A stretch of DNA of 64,000 nucleotides from Streptomyces sp. ATexAB-D23 (GTDB lineage Bacteria; Actinomycetota; Actinomycetes; Streptomycetales; Streptomycetaceae): the NCBI RefSeq assembly GCF_000373645.1, contig NZ_KB892002.1, positions 310,001 through 374,000 on the forward strand, written 5' to 3'. Below, one piece after another: positions 16,591-26,139 of this stretch. Both the position numbers and the translations under genes were made by a program. Positions within the stretch are counted from its first letter, which is position 1; the number at the start of each line of letters is the position of its first letter. A model generated the notes under the pieces. That model saw nothing but the letters and a program-made list of their open reading frames with translations, was not told the origin of the DNA and ran no database searches.

Positions 16591-17018
16591 CAGGCATCCT
16601 CCAGCCAGTCGGCCTGGGCCCTGAGCCGCTGGGCAAGGGATACGTCTTCGCCGATCTGGCTGTCCATCGCCTTGGTCAAGGCGGCGGCAGCGTCCTCGAC
16701 AAGGTCGCTGAGTCCGTGCAGATGCCTCTGCCAGGCGGCCACGCAGTCGTTGCTCGCGGCGCCGGCGAACCACCCGGAGTGCAGTCTCCCCACCGCTTCC
16801 GCGTCGTCGAGCTTCGACTTCTCATTGGCTTCGGAGCTCGCTGTGCGAATCCCGGATGCCTTGGTCCGTATCGGCCCGTCCGCCAGTCCTAAATCCGTGC
16901 CGGTCGTGTTCCAGGCGGTAAGAGGTCCGGGCTCGGCAGAGGCGAGCCGCATCGGCGCCGCCTCCTCCCGAGGAACCGCATCCGTCCTGAGCCGCGCCCC
17001 GTCCTCCCTGAATGACAT
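16590..17018 (-). CDS. small helical WXG-like protein, probable partner of the effector
   Basis: 142 residues from ATG at 17018 (AAAGGGGG upstream; an in-frame GTG lies at 17036). The first ~55 residues look disordered; the rest is helical with LHSGWFAGAASNDCVAAWQ, a WXG-like turn followed by an amphipathic helix, and an acidic C-terminus (ADWLEDA). Its stop overlaps the next start (TGATG), the arrangement of EsxA/EsxB-type heterodimer partners. No secretion machinery genes are nearby, so export would need an ESX system elsewhere. Confidence 0.75.
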   Translation of the reverse strand: MSFREDGARLRTDAVPREEAAPMRLASAEPGPLTAWNTTGTDLGLADGPIRTKASGIRTASSEANEKSKLDDAEAVGRLHSGWFAGAASNDCVAAWQRHLHGLSDLVEDAAAALTKAMDSQIGEDVSLAQRLRAQADWLEDA

Positions 17019-17061
17019 GCATCCCCCTTTGCACACGCATCACCAACCGCGGAGTTCTGTA

Positions 17062-17089
17062 ACGCTACCCGCACAGTCCGTAGGCGCAA
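17062..17089 (-). promoter_or_regulatory. candidate promoter of the WXG-lipoprotein operon
   Basis: Read on the minus strand, TTGCGC (17089-17084) and TAGCGT (17067-17062) are separated by 16 bp. The predicted start at ~17055 leaves a ~37-nt leader carrying AAAGGGGG before the ATG at 17018. Confidence 0.5.
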
Positions 17090-17268
17090 GAAGCCTTTCG
17101 GCCTCGGGACCGCGGGAGGCCCGGACATCGGCCCACGCACCGCCCGCGTCCCGGCAGGGGAAAACACGGGCACGCCGCGAAGTGGAGGTTTCCTCGGTGG
17201 GGATCCGACCGACGATACAAAGTGGGCACACCCCAGCCCGCACCGCACGACGACCGAACGGAGATCCC

Positions 17269-18474
17269 GTGTCGACCACGGACAACGCCATCGCCTCCGC
17301 CGAGGCGCACAGTGCGCACAACTACCACCCGCTGCCCGTCGTCGTCGCCACGGCGGACGGAGCCTGGATGACCGATGTCGAGGGGCGGCGCTACCTCGAC
17401 ATGCTCGCGGGGTACTCGGCGCTCAATTTCGGCCACGGCAACCGCCGGCTGATCGACGCGGCGAAGGCGCAGCTGGAGCGGGTGACGCTCACCTCGCGCG
17501 CCTTCCACCACGACCGCTTCGCCGATTTCTGTACGGGCCTGGCCGAGCTGTGCGGCATGGAGATGGTGCTGCCGATGAACACCGGGGCGGAGGCCGTGGA
17601 GACGGCCGTGAAGACCGCCCGCAAGTGGGGCTACCGGGTCAAGGGCGTACCGGACGGCATGGCGAAGATCATCGTCGCCGCCGACAACTTCCACGGCCGC
17701 ACGACCACCGTCGTCAGCTTCTCCACGGACCCCGAGGCGCGGGCCGACTTCGGCCCGTACACGCCCGGCTTCGAGATCGTGCCGTACGGGGATCTCACCG
17801 CGATGCGGGAGGCCATGACCGAGAACACCGTGGCGGTGCTGATCGAGCCGATCCAGGGCGAGGCGGGGGTCCTGGTGCCGCCGCCCGGCTATCTCCCCGG
17901 GATCCGGGAGCTGACCCGCGAGCGGAACGTGCTGTTCATCGCCGACGAGATCCAGTCGGGCCTGGGCCGGACGGGGAAGACCTTCGCCTGTGAGCACGAG
18001 GGCGTCGTGCCGGACATGTACCTGCTCGGCAAGGCGCTCGGCGGCGGCGTGGTGCCGGTGTCGGCCGTGGTGTCGTCGGCGGCGGTGCTCGGCGTGTACC
18101 GGCCCGGGGAGCACGGCTCGACGTTCGGCGGCAATCCCCTCGCCTGCGCGGTGGCCCTTGAGGTCATCGACATGCTGCGCACCGGCGAGTACCAGCAGCG
18201 GGCCGCCGAGCTGGGCGACCATCTCCACCACGAGCTGGGCCTGCTGGTGGGTGGCGGGGCGGTGGAGGCCGTACGGGGGCGCGGGCTGTGGGCCGGCGTC
18301 GACATCGCCCCGGACCGGGGCACCGGCCGGGAGATCTCCGAGAAGCTGATGGAGCGCCGGGTGCTGGTGAAGGACACCCACGGCTCGACGATCCGGATCG
18401 CACCGCCCCTGGTGATCAGCAAGGAGGACCTGGACTGGGGTCTGGAGCAGCTGCGCGAGGTCCTGCGCGGCTGA
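17269..18474 (+). CDS. rocD: ornithine aminotransferase
   Basis: 401 residues from GTG at 17269 with GGAG 5 nt upstream; the open frame extends far upstream but without a start context. PLP class III features: NTGAEAVETAVKTARKWGY, FHGRTTTVVSFSTD, LFIADEIQSGLGRTGK, and LLGKALGGG with Schiff-base Lys at ~255, then STFGGNPLACA. Sequence follows the RocD/OAT branch, which converts ornithine and 2-oxoglutarate to glutamate semialdehyde in arginine breakdown. Divergent from the WXG operon. Isolated from other arg genes. Confidence 0.92.
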   Translation: MSTTDNAIASAEAHSAHNYHPLPVVVATADGAWMTDVEGRRYLDMLAGYSALNFGHGNRRLIDAAKAQLERVTLTSRAFHHDRFADFCTGLAELCGMEMVLPMNTGAEAVETAVKTARKWGYRVKGVPDGMAKIIVAADNFHGRTTTVVSFSTDPEARADFGPYTPGFEIVPYGDLTAMREAMTENTVAVLIEPIQGEAGVLVPPPGYLPGIRELTRERNVLFIADEIQSGLGRTGKTFACEHEGVVPDMYLLGKALGGGVVPVSAVVSSAAVLGVYRPGEHGSTFGGNPLACAVALEVIDMLRTGEYQQRAAELGDHLHHELGLLVGGGAVEAVRGRGLWAGVDIAPDRGTGREISEKLMERRVLVKDTHGSTIRIAPPLVISKEDLDWGLEQLREVLRG

Positions 18475-18569
18475 GCCGGGGACGGGTGCTCGGCGCCGGA
18501 CGCGGGGCGGGCACTGCGTCCGGCCGGCGAACCGGCTCGGGTACGGGGCGAGCGCTCGGGACCGGGCCG

Positions 18570-18730
18570 GCGCGCGTGGGCCGGGTTGAGGGGCGTGGGC
18601 CGGGTTGATGGGCGTACGCCGGGCCCGTGGGCGTGCCCCGGGCCGACACGCGTACGCCGGGCCCGTGGGCGTGCGCCTGGCCGACACGCGTACGCCGGGC
18701 CGACACGCGTGCCCCGGGCCCGTGGGCGGC
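18570..18730. repeat. imperfect GC-rich tandem repeats after rocD
   Basis: The 329-nt gap 18475-18803 between rocD and the MocR gene has no convincing coding region. Its middle part consists of alternating short units such as GGGCCCGTGGGCGTGC and CGGGCCGACACGCGTACGC, repeated several times with small changes, plus GGGCCGGGTTGA twice. It separates two convergent genes and may be an expanded terminator or a slippage-prone spacer. I cannot assign a function. Confidence 0.7.
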
Positions 18731-18803
18731 GCAGGGGCCCGGTCGGCGTCGGGCGCTCGGCGCCTTGCGCGGGGCGCACCCGGTCCGGGTCCCGTGCCCC
18801 GCC

Positions 18804-20207
18804 CTACGGCAGCACCCGCAGCAGCGCCTCCAGCGTGCCCGCCCAGGCACTGTCGGTCGGGGTGCCGTAGCCGATGACCAGCGCCTCGCGCCGCAGGTCG
18901 GCGTCCGGGTGGCGGAAGAAGGCCAGGCCCTCGACCGCGAGGCCCTGCCAGGCCGCCGCCCGTATGACCTCCGCCTCGCTGCCCTCCGGGAGTTCCAGCA
19001 CGGCGTGCATCCCGGCGGCGATCCCGCTGACCCGGATGGAGGGGGCGCGTTCGGCCAGCGCCGCGACCAGCTGGTCACGGCGGTTGCGGTAGCGCAGCCG
19101 CATGGAGCGCACATGCCGGTCGTACGCGCCGGAGGACATGAACTCCGCGAGCGTCAGCTGGTCCAGCGCGCTGGAGGCCCAGTCGCTCACGCCCTTCGCC
19201 GCGGTGACCTCGCCCACCAGGTTCTCCGGTACCACCATCCAGCCCAGCCGCACCCCGGGCGCCAGGGACTTGCTGGCGGTGCCCAGGTACACGACGTGTT
19301 CGGGGTCCAGGCCCTGGAGCGCGCCGACCGGCTGGCGGTCGTAGCGGAACTCCCCGTCGTAGTCGTCCTCCAGGATCAGCCCGCCGGTGCCGCGCGCCCA
19401 GTCGACCGCCGCGGCCCGCCGGTCGGGGTGGAGCGGGACCCCCGTCGGAAACTGGTGCGCGGGCGTCAGGAGCACCGCGCCCGCGCCGCGCAGGGCGTGG
19501 AGTTCGCCGGTGCGGGAGCCGAGGTGGTCCAGCGGCAGGCAGGGGATGCGCAGTCCGGCCTCGGTGAGCAGGCGGGTGTGCACGTGGAGACCGTACGACT
19601 CGACGGCCACCTCCCGTACCCGGCGCCCCCGCAGCACCCTTCCCAGCAGCATCAGGCCGTGCACGAAGCCGGCGCAGACCACGATGCGTTCGGGGTCCGC
19701 GTACACCCCGCGCGCTCGGGCCAGGTATTCAGCGAGGACGGTGCGCAGCTCGATACGGCCGCGCGGGTCGCCGTAGCCGAAGGCGTCGTTGGGGGCGGCG
19801 GCCAGGGCGCGGCGGGCCGCCTTCAGCCAGTCGGCGCGCGGGAACGTCGACAGGTCGGGCGAGCCCGGCTTCAGGTTGTGGACCGGGGCGGTGCGGGGCG
19901 GCCGGGGACGCGGTGCCTTCGCCGTGGCCGGGCGGGACTCGGCGCGCCGTGCCACCCGGGTGCCGGAGCCCTGGCGGGCGGTGAGCCAGCCCTCGGCGAC
20001 CAGTTCGGCGTAGGCATCGGCGACGGTGTTACGGGCGATGCCGAGGTCGGCGGCGAGCGTGCGGGAGGACGGCAGCCGGGTCCCGGGGGTCAGCCGGCCG
20101 GTCCTGACCGCCTCGCGCAGGGCGTCCATCAGGCCCGCCCGCAGACCGGTCGCGCCGTTGGGGTCGATGTGCAGGTCCGCGCCGAAAGTGGCCCACTGAT
20201 CCGTCAT
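18804..20207 (-). CDS. MocR/PdxR-type GntR regulator with aminotransferase-like domain
   Basis: 467 residues from ATG at 20207 (an alternative GTG at 20237 adds ten residues). N-terminal wHTH of the GntR class (GRLTPGTRLPSSRTLAADLGIARNTVADAYAELVAEG), then a fold-type I aminotransferase-like domain with FGYGDPRGRIELR, LEDDYDGEFRYD and PLP lysine in TASKSLAPG. MocR proteins bind direct repeats and often control vitamin B6 or amino-acid genes, using PLP as effector. It is divergent from an AhpD-like gene with only 47 nt between. AGTGGCCCA/AGTGGACCA repeats lie in and near that region. A target other than the neighbour cannot be excluded. Confidence 0.9.
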   Translation of the reverse strand: MTDQWATFGADLHIDPNGATGLRAGLMDALREAVRTGRLTPGTRLPSSRTLAADLGIARNTVADAYAELVAEGWLTARQGSGTRVARRAESRPATAKAPRPRPPRTAPVHNLKPGSPDLSTFPRADWLKAARRALAAAPNDAFGYGDPRGRIELRTVLAEYLARARGVYADPERIVVCAGFVHGLMLLGRVLRGRRVREVAVESYGLHVHTRLLTEAGLRIPCLPLDHLGSRTGELHALRGAGAVLLTPAHQFPTGVPLHPDRRAAAVDWARGTGGLILEDDYDGEFRYDRQPVGALQGLDPEHVVYLGTASKSLAPGVRLGWMVVPENLVGEVTAAKGVSDWASSALDQLTLAEFMSSGAYDRHVRSMRLRYRNRRDQLVAALAERAPSIRVSGIAAGMHAVLELPEGSEAEVIRAAAWQGLAVEGLAFFRHPDADLRREALVIGYGTPTDSAWAGTLEALLRVLP

Positions 20208-20247
20208 GGGAGTGGACCATACCCCTGCGCCACTCACCCCGTAGCGT
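20187..20247. promoter_or_regulatory. compact divergent promoter region with MocR-type direct repeats
   Basis: AGTGGCCCA (20187-20195) and AGTGGACCA (20211-20219) are direct repeats 24 bp apart, similar in form to PdxR boxes. A minus-strand -10 TATGGT (20221-20216) is 8 nt before the MocR ATG; a plus-strand -10 TAGCGT (20242-20247) is 7 nt before the ATG at 20255. Neither gene has a Shine-Dalgarno, so both messages are predicted to be leaderless. Confidence 0.55.
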
Positions 20248-20254
20248 CGTACCC

Positions 20255-20764
20255 ATGACGACGAACGAGCACAGCCGCCCGACCTCCGACTACTGCCCCG
20301 AGCACACCCCGCGCATGAACTGGTCCGAGCACGCCCCCGATGTCTACAAGGCGATGGCCCGGCTGGAGGCCGCCTCCCGCAAGGGCACCGACCCGGTGAT
20401 CGCCGAGCTGGTGAAGATCCGCGCCTCGCAGCTCAACCACTGCGCGTTCTGCCTGGACATGCACACCAAGGACGCGCTCGCGGCCGGCGAGTCGGCGCAG
20501 CGGATCGTCCAGCTCAGCGCGTGGGAGGAGGCGCGGCACTTCTACACGCCGAAGGAGATCGCGGCGATCGAGCTGACCGAGGCGGTGACCGTCCTGACCG
20601 ACGGTTTCGTGCCGGACGAGGTGTACGCGCGGGCCGCGAAGCACTTCGGCGAGGAGGAGCTGGCCCACCTCATCGCCTCGATCATCACGATCAACGCCTG
20701 GAACCGGTTCGCCGTGTCCACCCGTATGGTCCCGGGCCACTACACCCCCGGCGACCACCGCTGA
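20255..20764 (+). CDS. carboxymuconolactone decarboxylase / AhpD-like protein
   Basis: 169 residues. The redox motif HCAFCLDMHTKDAL (CxxC plus downstream His) is that of the AhpD core, and LIASIITINAWNRFAVSTRM is the conserved C-terminal helix of the family. Such proteins act as thiol-dependent peroxidase components or reductants. Probably controlled by the divergent MocR regulator. The phosphoenolpyruvate mutase-like gene follows 41 nt later. Confidence 0.9.
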   Translation: MTTNEHSRPTSDYCPEHTPRMNWSEHAPDVYKAMARLEAASRKGTDPVIAELVKIRASQLNHCAFCLDMHTKDALAAGESAQRIVQLSAWEEARHFYTPKEIAAIELTEAVTVLTDGFVPDEVYARAAKHFGEEELAHLIASIITINAWNRFAVSTRMVPGHYTPGDHR

Positions 20765-20805
20765 CCCGCGCATTCCCCGCCCCCTCCCCCGTCTGGAGCA
20801 ACGCG

Positions 20806-21537
20806 ATGACCGCGTCCGACCTCCGCGCCCTGCACCACGGGCGCACCCCCGGCGACCCGCTGGTCCTCCCCGGCCCGTGGGACGCGGCGAGCGCCCGGGT
20901 CCTCGCCGACGCGGGATTCCCGGCGCTCGCCACGCCGAGCGCGGGGGTCGCGGCCTCGCTCGGGTACGAGGACGGGGAGACGCCCGCCGATGAGATGTTC
21001 GCGGCGGTCGCGCGGATCGTCCGGGCCGTGCCCGTACCCGTGACCGCCGACATCGAGGGCGGGTACGGACTGGCGGCCGGGGAGCTGGTGGAGCGGCTGC
21101 TCGCCACGGGGGCCGTCGGCTGCAATCTGGAGGACACGGTGGACGGTGTCCTGGTGGACGCCGGCCGGCAGGCGGACCGGCTGGCCGAGGTGCGTGCGGT
21201 GGCCGGGGACGCGCTGTTCGTGAACGCCCGGGTGGACTGTTACGTCACGGGCGTTGCGGACGGTACGGACCCGGAGGCGGAGACCCTGCGCCGGGCCCGG
21301 CTGTACACGGCCGCGGGCGCGGACTGCGTCTACCCGATCGCCGCCCCGCCCGAGCTGCTCGGCCCGCTGGCCGAGGCCCTGCCGGGGCTGCCGCTGAACG
21401 CGCTGGCCCGGCCGGACGGGCCCGGACCGCGCCGCCTCGGTGAGCTGGGCGCCACCCGGATCACCTTCGGCCCCGGTCTCCAGCGCCGCGCGATGGCGGC
21501 CGTGCGCGGGATCGCGGACGAACTGCGGAGCGTCTGA
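20806..21537 (+). CDS. isocitrate lyase/PEP mutase superfamily protein
   Basis: 243 residues from ATG at 20806. Conserved blocks: LVLPGPWDAASARVLADAGF, ALATPSAGVAASLGY, VTADIEGGYG (Mg-binding acidic residues), GCNLEDTVDG and FVNARVDCY. Enzymes of this group (PEP mutase, methylisocitrate lyase-like, oxaloacetate decarboxylase-like) act on C-C or C-P bonds next to a carboxylate. The exact reaction is not predictable. Co-directional with the AhpD-like gene and probably in the same transcript. Confidence 0.87.
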   Translation: MTASDLRALHHGRTPGDPLVLPGPWDAASARVLADAGFPALATPSAGVAASLGYEDGETPADEMFAAVARIVRAVPVPVTADIEGGYGLAAGELVERLLATGAVGCNLEDTVDGVLVDAGRQADRLAEVRAVAGDALFVNARVDCYVTGVADGTDPEAETLRRARLYTAAGADCVYPIAAPPELLGPLAEALPGLPLNALARPDGPGPRRLGELGATRITFGPGLQRRAMAAVRGIADELRSV

Positions 21538-21550
21538 GCGCGGCACGCAG

Positions 21551-21586
21551 CACGCCCCCGGCGGCCGGGCGGCTGCCGGGGGCGTG
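21551..21586. terminator. bidirectional terminator before mdh
   Basis: CACGCCCCCGGC (21551-21562) pairs perfectly with GCCGGGGGCGTG (21575-21586), loop 12 nt, between convergent stop codons. Directly after it a 16-bp sequence TGTGCGTACCCGCGCG occurs twice in succession (~21585-21620). Confidence 0.88.
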
Positions 21587-21633
21587 TGCGTACCCGCGCG
21601 AACGTGTGCGTACCCGCGCGCACGGGCGGTGGA

Positions 21634-22785
<1,152 letters not shown>

Positions 22786-23910
22786 TCACGGGGACGCTTC
22801 GGCCGTGCACCCCCGCGTGCCGGATGCGAGGGTGGCGCAGGCCTCGATGTCGGCGACGCGCTCGACGGCGACCATCGCGGTGTACGTCTCCGCCGAGGCC
22901 TGCTTCACCGCGCTGTCCTGGCCGCCGCCCGGACCCGAGGTGATCTCCACGGTGTCGCCCGGCGCGGCCTTGGTGATCCGGGCCCAGGCCGTCGAGCAGG
23001 TCTCGCTGTAGCGCACCTCGACGAACGCTCCGCCCACCGTGACGCTCGAAACCGTACGCACGTGCTCGCCGCCGCAGCCCATGTCGTCGGCGTCCTTCCC
23101 GGCGCAGGCGGCGCCGGAGCACTCGACCCCGGCGGGCAGCTCCGGCGCCGTGGCCTTCGGCGACTCGGGCCGCGTCGCCGACGGTGTCGCGGACGGCGTG
23201 GGGGTGGTCGCGGCGGCGGTCCCGGTGCGCCCGGCGTCGTCGTCCGAGCCGGTCAGCAGTGCCACGGCGACGGCCACCGCCACGACACCGGCCGCGACGG
23301 CAGCGATCAGGGCGGGTCCGGGGCGCCGGCGGGCCCGGGGCTCGGGCGGCGGCGGACCGCCGAGGCCGGCCGCGTACGCCACGGCGGGCGGCAGTCCCTG
23401 GCCGCCCGGGGGCACGTCCGGCCCGGACCGCGGCTGCCGGGGGTGCGGGACCGTGCCGCCTCTCGGGGGTACGGGGGCGGGGCGGCGGCCGTGGCCCGGC
23501 GTACCGCGTCCCGGGGCGGTACCGACGCCGCCGGTGGAGCGGCTCCTGCCGTGGCCGGGCGGGTTCTGGCCCGACTCGCCGAGCGCGGCCCGCGCCTGGG
23601 TGATCCGGATGGACTCCATCGTCATGTCCTGGCGCATCTCGGCGCGGCTCCAGGCCCGCTCCGACAGCTCCCACATGGTGTTGAGGTGGACGCGGTTGGT
23701 GCCCGTCACCTCGGCGAGCGCGTAGATCGCTCCCCGGGGCGCGAGCAGCCGGCCGTTCAGATACCGCTCCCAGGACGTCTTGCTGTATCCGGTGCGGTCG
23801 GCCACCGCGGCGAGGCTGAGCCCGCTCCGGTCCACGAGCCGGCGCAGCTGGCCGGTGAACTCCCGGATCTGCGGATCGAGATCCGGCGGCAGTGCCTTCC
23901 AACGCGGCAT
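22786..23910 (-). CDS. XRE-type HTH membrane protein with DUF2690 domain
   Basis: 374 residues. An N-terminal HTH (LSLAAVADRTGYSKTSWERY, residues ~32-52), an Arg/Pro/Gly-rich linker, one transmembrane helix (ALIAAVAAGVVAVAVAVALL, ~200), a Thr/Pro linker, then an extracytoplasmic DUF2690-like domain with six cysteines, including VECSGAACAGKDADDMGC, and FVEVRYSETCSTAWARI. This layout suggests a transmembrane regulator or sensor in which an external domain is linked to cytoplasmic DNA binding. Ligand and targets unknown. Common in Streptomyces. Confidence 0.85.
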   Translation of the reverse strand: MPRWKALPPDLDPQIREFTGQLRRLVDRSGLSLAAVADRTGYSKTSWERYLNGRLLAPRGAIYALAEVTGTNRVHLNTMWELSERAWSRAEMRQDMTMESIRITQARAALGESGQNPPGHGRSRSTGGVGTAPGRGTPGHGRRPAPVPPRGGTVPHPRQPRSGPDVPPGGQGLPPAVAYAAGLGGPPPPEPRARRRPGPALIAAVAAGVVAVAVAVALLTGSDDDAGRTGTAAATTPTPSATPSATRPESPKATAPELPAGVECSGAACAGKDADDMGCGGEHVRTVSSVTVGGAFVEVRYSETCSTAWARITKAAPGDTVEITSGPGGGQDSAVKQASAETYTAMVAVERVADIEACATLASGTRGCTAEASP

Positions 23911-24235
23911 GACTTCCCCCTACACGTCTGCGTCCGCCCCTGCTTCCGCCTCTGTCCGGACCCGGTGGTCCTGCCGTCCCCGGACTGCGCCGGTCAGTCT
24001 GCCACCGTTGCCCGACGATGTTGCCTGACGATCACACGATGGCGGAATGGTCACTTCCGTGCCACAGGCCCCAGCCATCCCTTGAACGGCCGGGCCGGGT
24101 CGACAAGGCTGGAAGCAGGACGGGGCAAGGCCGCTCAAGACGCCACGTTCGGGGCATTTCGCTCCGGGTTGCCCCGCTCCGGTGTCCGTCCCTTCTCGGG
24201 GGAGGGGACGGGCACCGGTCCTTCGAACGGGCAGG
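23911..24235. other. intergenic region with a 13-bp tandem repeat
   Basis: 325 nt between the HTH/DUF2690 gene and the DUF3017 gene, no coding signal. GTTGCCCGACGAT (24007-24019) is followed directly by GTTGCCTGACGAT (24020-24032), about 100 bp upstream of the HTH gene start; it could be an operator. Nothing else is distinctive. Confidence 0.5.
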
Positions 24236-25015
24236 TCAGCGCACCGTGAAGTGGACCGCGTCCTCCAGGAACGGGATGTCCAGCCACGGCTTCGGCTGCG
24301 CCACCAGCGAGAGCATCACGATGAGGACGCCCAGCAGCCCGTACGTCACCAGGTCGGTGAAGCGGGAGCGCACCGCGAGCATGCCGACCGAGCGGACCAC
24401 GAGGCGCAGGACCGCTCCCGCGACGAGCGCGACGCCGATCAGTATCGTGCCGATGCGGAAGGCCTCGTCGAAGGGGTTGGCCGCCACGATCAGCAGTCCG
24501 GCCCCGGCCGTGCAGAGCACGGCGAGCAGCGGCCACTGACGGGCGGGTGCGGGAGCGTCCCCGGCGGCCGCCCGGCCGCCGCCCTCGGGCCGCGCGGTGT
24601 CCCGCGTCAACGAGAACCGCCGCGACCGGCGCACCCCGCCGGCGTCGCGCTCGGCGGCCTCACCCGCGCCGGCCTCACCCGCGGGGGACGGGCCGGAGGC
24701 GGATGAGCCGGAGGCGGACGGGCCGGAGGCAGCGTCGGCGGATACGGCCTCGGCGGCCTCACCGGCCCCGGCGGCGTCGCGCTCAGCGGCCTCACCGGCC
24801 CCGGCCCCGGCGGTCCCGGCGGCGTCGTCGTCGGCGGCGGCGCGCTCGGCAGCCTCGGCATCCGCAGCCCCGGCGCCCGCAGCCCCGGCGCCCGCCGGCG
24901 CGGCAGCCGCCTCGCCCGTGGCGGCCCCGGCCGCCTCCCGCTCGGGGGCGGCCCCTTCGGTGGCCGGACCGGTCTCCGACGCGGCCCGGTCGGCCGGACT
25001 CGTACCAGCACCCAT
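24236..25015 (-). CDS. DUF3017 membrane protein
   Basis: 259 residues from ATG at 25015, with GGAAGGAA upstream. The first ~165 residues are Ala/Gly/Glu-rich and disordered; the last ~95 contain about three hydrophobic helices (WPLLAVLCTAGAGLLIVA, FRIGTILIGVALVAGAVL, YGLLGVLIVMLSLVA) and match DUF3017, a family found next to folD in actinobacteria. Its start is 20 nt after the folD stop, so it is translated from the folD message. Function unknown. The long acidic repeat-like tail differs from most homologues. Confidence 0.85.
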   Translation of the reverse strand: MGAGTSPADRAASETGPATEGAAPEREAAGAATGEAAAAPAGAGAAGAGAADAEAAERAAADDDAAGTAGAGAGEAAERDAAGAGEAAEAVSADAASGPSASGSSASGPSPAGEAGAGEAAERDAGGVRRSRRFSLTRDTARPEGGGRAAAGDAPAPARQWPLLAVLCTAGAGLLIVAANPFDEAFRIGTILIGVALVAGAVLRLVVRSVGMLAVRSRFTDLVTYGLLGVLIVMLSLVAQPKPWLDIPFLEDAVHFTVR

Positions 25016-25035
25016 GGGGTTCCTTCCGGGCCGGA

Positions 25036-25911
25036 TCAGCCGGCGGAGACGGCGTCGGCGTCGGCGTCGCGCTCGGCGGCCTCGACCACGTTGACGAGCA
25101 GCTGGGCGCGGGTCATCGGTCCGACACCGCCCGGGTTCGGCGAGATCCACGCGGCGACCTCGGCCACGCCCGGGTGGACGTCGCCGACGATCTTGCCGTT
25201 CTCGTCGCGGCTGACACCGACGTCGAGCACGGCGGCGCCCGGCTTCACGTCCTCGGGCTTGATGATGTGCGGCACGCCCGCGGCGGCGACGATGATGTCG
25301 GCCTGCCGGAGGTGGGCGGAGAGGTCACGCGTACCGGTGTGGCACTGGGTCACCGTGGCGTTCTCCGACTTGCGGGTCAGCAGCAGCGGGATGGAGCGGC
25401 CGATGGTGACGCCGCGTCCGACGACCACGACGTGCGCCCCGTTGATCTCGACGCCGTGGTGGCGCAGCAGCTGGACGACGCCCTGCGGGGTGCAGGGCAG
25501 CGGGCCCGTCTCGTTGAGCACGAGCCGGCCCAGGCTCATCGGGTGGAGGCCGTCGGCGTCCTTGGCCGGGTCCATCAGTTCCAGGACGCGGTTGGTGTCG
25601 ATTCCCTTGGGGAGGGGAAGCTGCACGATGTAACCGGTGCACGCGGGGTCGGCGTTGAGTTCGCGGACGACGTCCTCGATCTCCTCCTGCGTGGCGGTGT
25701 CGGGCAGTTCGCGCTGGATGGAGCCGATACCGACCTGCGCGCAGTCGCGGTGCTTGCCGTTCACGTACCACCTGCTGCCCGGGTCGTCCCCGACCAGCAG
25801 GGTTCCCAGGCCGGGGGTGATGCCCCGGGCCTTGAGGGCCGCCACGCGGACGGTCAGATCGGACTTGATCGCGGCTGCGGTGGCCTTGCCATCGAGAATC
25901 TGGGCAGTCAT
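25036..25911 (-). CDS. folD: bifunctional methylenetetrahydrofolate dehydrogenase/cyclohydrolase
   Basis: 291 residues from ATG at 25911. Family signatures: [25 protein letters not shown] (with the catalytic Lys), [42 protein letters not shown] and the C-terminal [14 protein letters not shown]. It converts 5,10-methylene-THF to 10-formyl-THF, the one-carbon donor used by PurN and PurH, whose genes lie 2 kb away. Followed by the DUF3017 gene. Confidence 0.97.
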   Translation of the reverse strand: MTAQILDGKATAAAIKSDLTVRVAALKARGITPGLGTLLVGDDPGSRWYVNGKHRDCAQVGIGSIQRELPDTATQEEIEDVVRELNADPACTGYIVQLPLPKGIDTNRVLELMDPAKDADGLHPMSLGRLVLNETGPLPCTPQGVVQLLRHHGVEINGAHVVVVGRGVTIGRSIPLLLTRKSENATVTQCHTGTRDLSAHLRQADIIVAAAGVPHIIKPEDVKPGAAVLDVGVSRDENGKIVGDVHPGVAEVAAWISPNPGGVGPMTRAQLLVNVVEAAERDADADAVSAG

Positions 25912-25980
25912 GTCCCCATACTCGCGGATGACCCCGCCCTCGGACCAATCAGGTACGGGCGGTGGACGCAAGGTTGCACT

Positions 25981-26020
25981 TGGACAACTTCTTACGCAGC
26001 GGCTGGACAAACTTACTTAC
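25981..26020. promoter_or_regulatory. imperfect direct repeat in the divergent folD/RDD region
   Basis: TGGACAACTTCTTACGC (25981-25997) is repeated as TGGACAAACTTACTTACCGC (from 26004), offset 23 bp. It sits 70-110 bp upstream of folD in an unusually AT-rich patch that ends with TTATAAC. Possible regulator site or promoter; unassigned. Confidence 0.4.
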
Positions 26021-26139
26021 CGCTTATAACGATGAAGGCCGCAGTGCCGCAGGCAGTACCCGGGGGGCGGACCGCTGACGTTTTCTCTCCTCCGCGCGGC
26101 CGCACTCGTCCCCGTACGTCTGTTGGAGGAACGTCCCTT

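Noticed and set aside
15355..17268. Upstream extension of the rocD frame
   Set aside because: It would be antisense to the WXG/lysozyme-like operon and lacks a start with Shine-Dalgarno; GTG at 17269 with GGAG gives the expected RocD length.
20205..20220. A DasR (dre) site near the MocR start (TGGACCA)
   Set aside because: Only one half of the dre palindrome is present; the neighbouring AGTGG repeats fit a MocR-type direct repeat better.
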